Below are positions 17,736-20,470 of a stretch of DNA of 20,470 bases, piece by piece; positions within the stretch are counted from its first letter, which is position 1; each line of letters starts with the position of its first letter. The notes beneath the pieces were generated by a model that was not told where the DNA came from, made no database searches, and saw nothing but the letters and a program-made list of their open reading frames with translations. The translations under genes were made by a program, and so were the position numbers. Location: positions 6,669 through 27,138 of the forward strand of contig VHZZ01010811.1 in the NCBI GenBank assembly GCA_009801015.1, read 5' to 3'. Source of the DNA: Silene noctiflora (Eukaryota; Streptophyta; Magnoliopsida; Caryophyllales; Caryophyllaceae).

Positions 17736-18044
17736 GAGTCTGGATCCAGGTCTTAGGCTAGAACGTACCTAGCTAGTCGTTCTACTAAGGGTTGTATTTG
17801 TCTAGTGGGTAATTGTCTTTCATGGCGTTGTGTTCGTCGATCGTGCTTCTTTGGATTACGTATTTCCTTTCATTACTTGTTTGCCTTGTTCATAATTGTG
17901 ACTTGGACATGCCTTAAGTTGGCCTCTGAGTCGAATTACTTTTATGTTTGGATGTTCATTCTTGATCCTATTGGAAACTAACGGTGAGATACAAACTATT
18001 AGTTGCAATATAATCCCTTTGCTTATCATTCTCACATGCTTATA

Positions 18045-18119
18045 TGTTTATAGTGTTTGTTTATGTTCGATTTGATGTATTNTGTTTATAGTGTTTGTTT
18101 ATGTTCGATTTGATGTATT
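18045..18119. repeat. 37-bp duplication separated by one N
   Basis: 18045-18081 and 18083-18119 are identical (beginning TGTTTATAGTGTTTG), with N at 18082. As at 15987, the arrangement suggests an assembly join that failed to collapse an overlap. Confidence 0.75.
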
Positions 18120-18481
18120 ATGGCTGGGAGAACCCTGAGTTGCTCCCCACTGACTGTGGCATTCATGTTTCATGAATAACAGGTCCGTGATGCAGATTGT
18201 TGGGTGAAGACGTGTGAGGCTAGCGAGCATGGCACCTTGGACCTAGTAGTAGTCATTAGCCGTTAGACTTACCCGCCGTACTTATTCACTACTTTTATTC
18301 GTGGGATATCTTTTCCACGGACTTTGTTGTATAACTTATTTATATTTTCGCATGTTTATCGTATTTTGAACCCGTTTTCGACTTGTCTTTTAGTTATGCT
18401 TAAAAAGTTTCAAAAATCTCATGTTTTCCGCTATTTTTACTTATGTTTAATTTATGTTATCGTTTTGGGGTTCACAGTTGG

Positions 18482-18634
18482 TATCACCCCCAATGTTCGC
18501 CTCTTGTGTCTCTCGGCGCAAGGGGGATGTACACATTATTGGACTTGGGTTCGTTCGTTGCGATGAGCGAGGCTTAGGTGGTACGACTGCGGTCTCCATT
18601 GGCGATGTGGATTACCCGTTGCGATGGGTAATCT
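18482..18634 (+). repeat. Direct repeat module, copy 2
   Basis: Diverged second copy of 15718-15872, starting immediately after the PBS-like TGGTATCA. It continues past GGGTAATCTG into GGCAGGGCTACACACC and on to the LTR X terminus at 19104, so it supplies the 3' portion of LTR X that copy 1 lacks. Confidence 0.8.
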
Positions 18635-19458
18635 GGCAGGGCTACACACCTTGGTGTGTATTCGGTTACTGGTTACTATGGAATTTGGAAATGGATGCTT
18701 GATTGTGTGTATGGTTTCTTTGGCATGAGATTTTGATATTGGAATATCTGCTGACATATGTTTGGTTGTGTGTTGTTTTCTTATGTGCTCTGCTGTGATC
18801 CATTTGATATTGCCGACAAATGGTGAGCAATGAGTTTGACAGGTGTTGATATTTGAGCTAGCATGCGGGTTTGGATGGGACAACGATGATTCGTCATTTT
18901 CATAGCTTCCACTGAGTTTAGACAGTTTTACTTTTAGATTAGTTTGTAATCGTTTTGTCTTTCGGAGACTTGTAATCATATTAATCTATTTAAATGTTTC
19001 GTTACAGTTTATTTGATATACTTTACCTCGGGCTACCGAGATGGTAATGCTTTCATTGCTAAGGTAGGCCTTGGTAAGGCTCTTTGGTAAATTGAGGTGT
19101 TACAGAAACTGTCTGAACTGAATTGAACTGAACCGAAGTTATTGAAGCTGAATTGAACTGAAGTAAGAGTTAATTTGTGAAGAGAAGAGCTAAACTGAAC
19201 TGAACTAAATAAAGCTGAGAAGTGAATTGACCTGAAATTAAGTTCAAAAGAACAAGGCCTATATATACTAATAATATCACGATTGATATCCCGGAGTATT
19301 TGTGGCCTTAGTCTATGTCTTGTAGACTTTGAGCTCATCGTTCTCGAGTAGCTTACCTAATATACGTGGTTTGAACGTTATCATATATACCCGTGGTTTT
19401 ACCCAACACACATCAAAGAAAGCGTCAAAGGGTCCCCTAGTCGTCAAAAAAAATTGCG

Positions 19459-19459
19459 A

Positions 19460-19540
<81 letters not shown>
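19459..19540. repeat. (AAT)n microsatellite, about 27 units
   Basis: A perfect AAT trinucleotide run of 82 bases, followed closely by a short GA run (about 19549-19561). The open frame made of isoleucine codons here is not a gene. Confidence 0.95.
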
Positions 19541-19541
<1 letters not shown>

Positions 19542-19562
19542 TTTAGATAGAGAGAGAGAGAG

Positions 19563-20040
19563 TATACTTTTAAAATTTAATTAAATTATAATTATAATAA
19601 AAACAACAACTCTCCTATAGGAGCGTCCTTTAGCATACGACTGACCCAATAAGGATAAAGCCCAAGCAAACACATTAATATATTCAGTTTTCAATTTTAT
19701 TTTGATAAAATTATACTTTATAATGAAAACTAACATATCTAAATATGTAAGTTATTAATTTAAAATATTAGGTAATTAAAATAAAAATATTATTTCATAT
19801 TTTTATTAAGTAAATTTGTTGGGTCTTGTGTTATTAGGTTAGTCTTACCTAAATATAGGATATAGAACAATTTGTGTAATAAAAATAATAAAATATACGG
19901 GATGTGGTTTTTTGAACTTGTTAGACGACATATATGTAAGGAGATACTAAAATGCCATACATGATACATGACATTAAAAATAGACTGCTTAAAAACAGGC
20001 CCAATAACAAACATGGGTCATTAACCCATTAGCTTGAATA
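19563..20040. other. AT-rich intergenic DNA
   Basis: No supported gene. A 12-bp palindrome CTCCTATAGGAG lies at about 19612-19623. The rest is AT-rich. Confidence 0.5.
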
Positions 20041-20086
20041 CATGACCAGCCGCCATAAAAATTAGCTAAAAATCCGACTTTGCTCA

Positions 20087-20470
20087 CATTTCCTCATTCG
20101 TAGCAGTCAATCTTCTTCTTCAACCCTCAACATTTAACCCTAGCCTACAAAAAAATACGACGGAGTACATTCCCTTTCACCTTCTCATTTCACTTCGTCT
20201 CACCTACGCCGCTACACTATTTCCATTTCAAGATCATTGGACACCAGTTAAACTCTATATTTCCCAATCCCCCTTTCTTTTGATCCTTCATAAATTTTTC
20301 CCATATTTTTCGATTTCGATAATTTTTTTATTTATATATCTTTTATGGCTTTATTATTCGGAGTTCGGTAAATTTTTATTATTTTTTATTAAAATATTTC
20401 TGACTATTACTATTTAACTAAATTAAACAATTGATTGTTTAGGTAAATATTCGGATATCAACAATCAGAT
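20087..20470 (+). promoter_or_regulatory. Possible 5' leader of a plus-strand gene beyond the window
   Basis: From 20087 the plus strand becomes C- and CT-rich (CTTCTTCTTCAACCC, TTAACCCTAGCC), as in plant leaders. A possible small intron runs from TTCG|GTAAAT (starts 20368) to TTGTTTAG|GTAAAT (ends 20442). An ATG at 20345 would give only eight codons after that splice, so it is not the main start. No coding frame can be defended within the window. Confidence 0.3.

Larger units (their letters stand above)
15873..18476 (+). mobile_element. Inner LTR Y (about 2.6 kb), probable Ty3/gypsy
   Basis: Starts TGTAACACCCGTAATTTACC and appears to end TTTTGGGGTTCACA at 18476. It is followed by gtTGGTATCA, which equals the first 8 bases of the common initiator-Met tRNA primer binding site. 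That order (LTR end, short spacer, PBS) fits a 5' LTR. A very long LTR starting TGTAACACCC fits Tekay/chromovirus-type elements. A TATA-like AGTATAAAC lies at about 16175. The PBS breaks off after 8 bases into module copy 2. The left flank (TAATC) and right flank (GTTGG) do not match, so the element lost its other parts. No protein-coding frame is present. Confidence 0.55.
15005..19104 (+). mobile_element. LTR element X remnant with GAAAC target duplication
   Basis: The element begins TGTAATACTACG at 15005 and ends GAGGTGTTACA at 19104, so it has TG...CA ends with inverted TGTAAYAC. The pentamer GAAAC precedes it (15000-15004) and follows it (19105-19109), as expected for a Ty3/gypsy or copia integration. 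No gag, protease, reverse transcriptase or integrase frames are inside. A TATA-like TATAAAAAC at about 15268 suggests the U3/R boundary. Two diverged copies of an approximately 155-bp module (15718-15872, 18482-18634) are best read as parts of its 5' and 3' LTRs. The interior was lost and a second LTR lies between them. A rebuilt LTR would be about 1.3 kb. Confidence 0.7.
14981..19260. mobile_element. Foldback MITE split by an LTR element
   Basis: The left piece (14981-15004) starts GGACCTGTTCTTTTGAGCT. The right piece (19105-19260) ends, in reverse complement, as GGCCTTGTTCTTTTGAACT. These are the two terminal inverted repeats of one element. Removing the LTR insertion (15005-19104) and one copy of its GAAAC duplication rejoins a MITE of about 175 bp. 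The interior consists of variants of GAACTGAATT repeated in tandem. Its own target duplication is not clear. Confidence 0.65.

Noticed and set aside
19329..19550. 73-codon frame with a run of isoleucine
   Set aside because: It is translated AAT microsatellite.
20345..20367. ATG as start of a plus-strand coding exon
   Set aside because: Reads only eight codons before a stop, either unspliced or with the candidate intron removed.

Overview
This is plant nuclear DNA. It carries one intron-rich gene on the minus strand, whose predicted protein is a plant P4-ATPase of the ALA1 type. Around the gene is AT-rich intergenic DNA full of small inverted-repeat transposons, a SINE and nested LTR-retrotransposon pieces. 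The repeat style (LTRs beginning TGTAATAC or TGTAACACCC, dense MITEs) suggests a Caryophyllales species, possibly Caryophyllaceae. That is an inference from general familiarity, not a proven assignment. Scattered N bases, two of them between perfect duplications, point to a draft assembly.

Layout. 1-169 is the end of an LTR on the minus strand (family X). 929-1944 holds three MITE-like elements, two with clear target-site duplications. 1953-3453 is noncoding 3' flank, including a foldback repeat at 2908-3036. 3454-11338 (minus) is the seven-exon P4-ATPase coding region. I placed every splice junction; together they give an unbroken 1279-residue frame with the catalytic P4 motifs intact. The gene's leader lies upstream at 11758 to about 12150, interrupted by a 5'-UTR intron, and carries a CT-rich microsatellite. 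12200-14980 is intergenic and holds a foldback structure (12858-13905), a short tRNA-derived SINE with a perfect 12-13 bp target duplication (14138-14271) and a possible hAT remnant.

14981-19260 is a three-level nest. A small foldback MITE was split by an LTR element (15005-19104, flanked by GAAAC on both sides), and that element itself contains a second, 2.6-kb LTR (15873-18476). After a long AAT microsatellite (19459-19540), the window ends in a CT-rich stretch that may be the leader of a plus-strand gene beyond the edge.

Function. The only protein I can support is the lipid flippase. I found no gene cluster or unknown multi-gene system. The unusual content is structural: the nested LTRs, the short-palindrome arrays inside two different LTR families, the SINE, and a stop codon embedded in a consensus splice donor at the end of the flippase gene.
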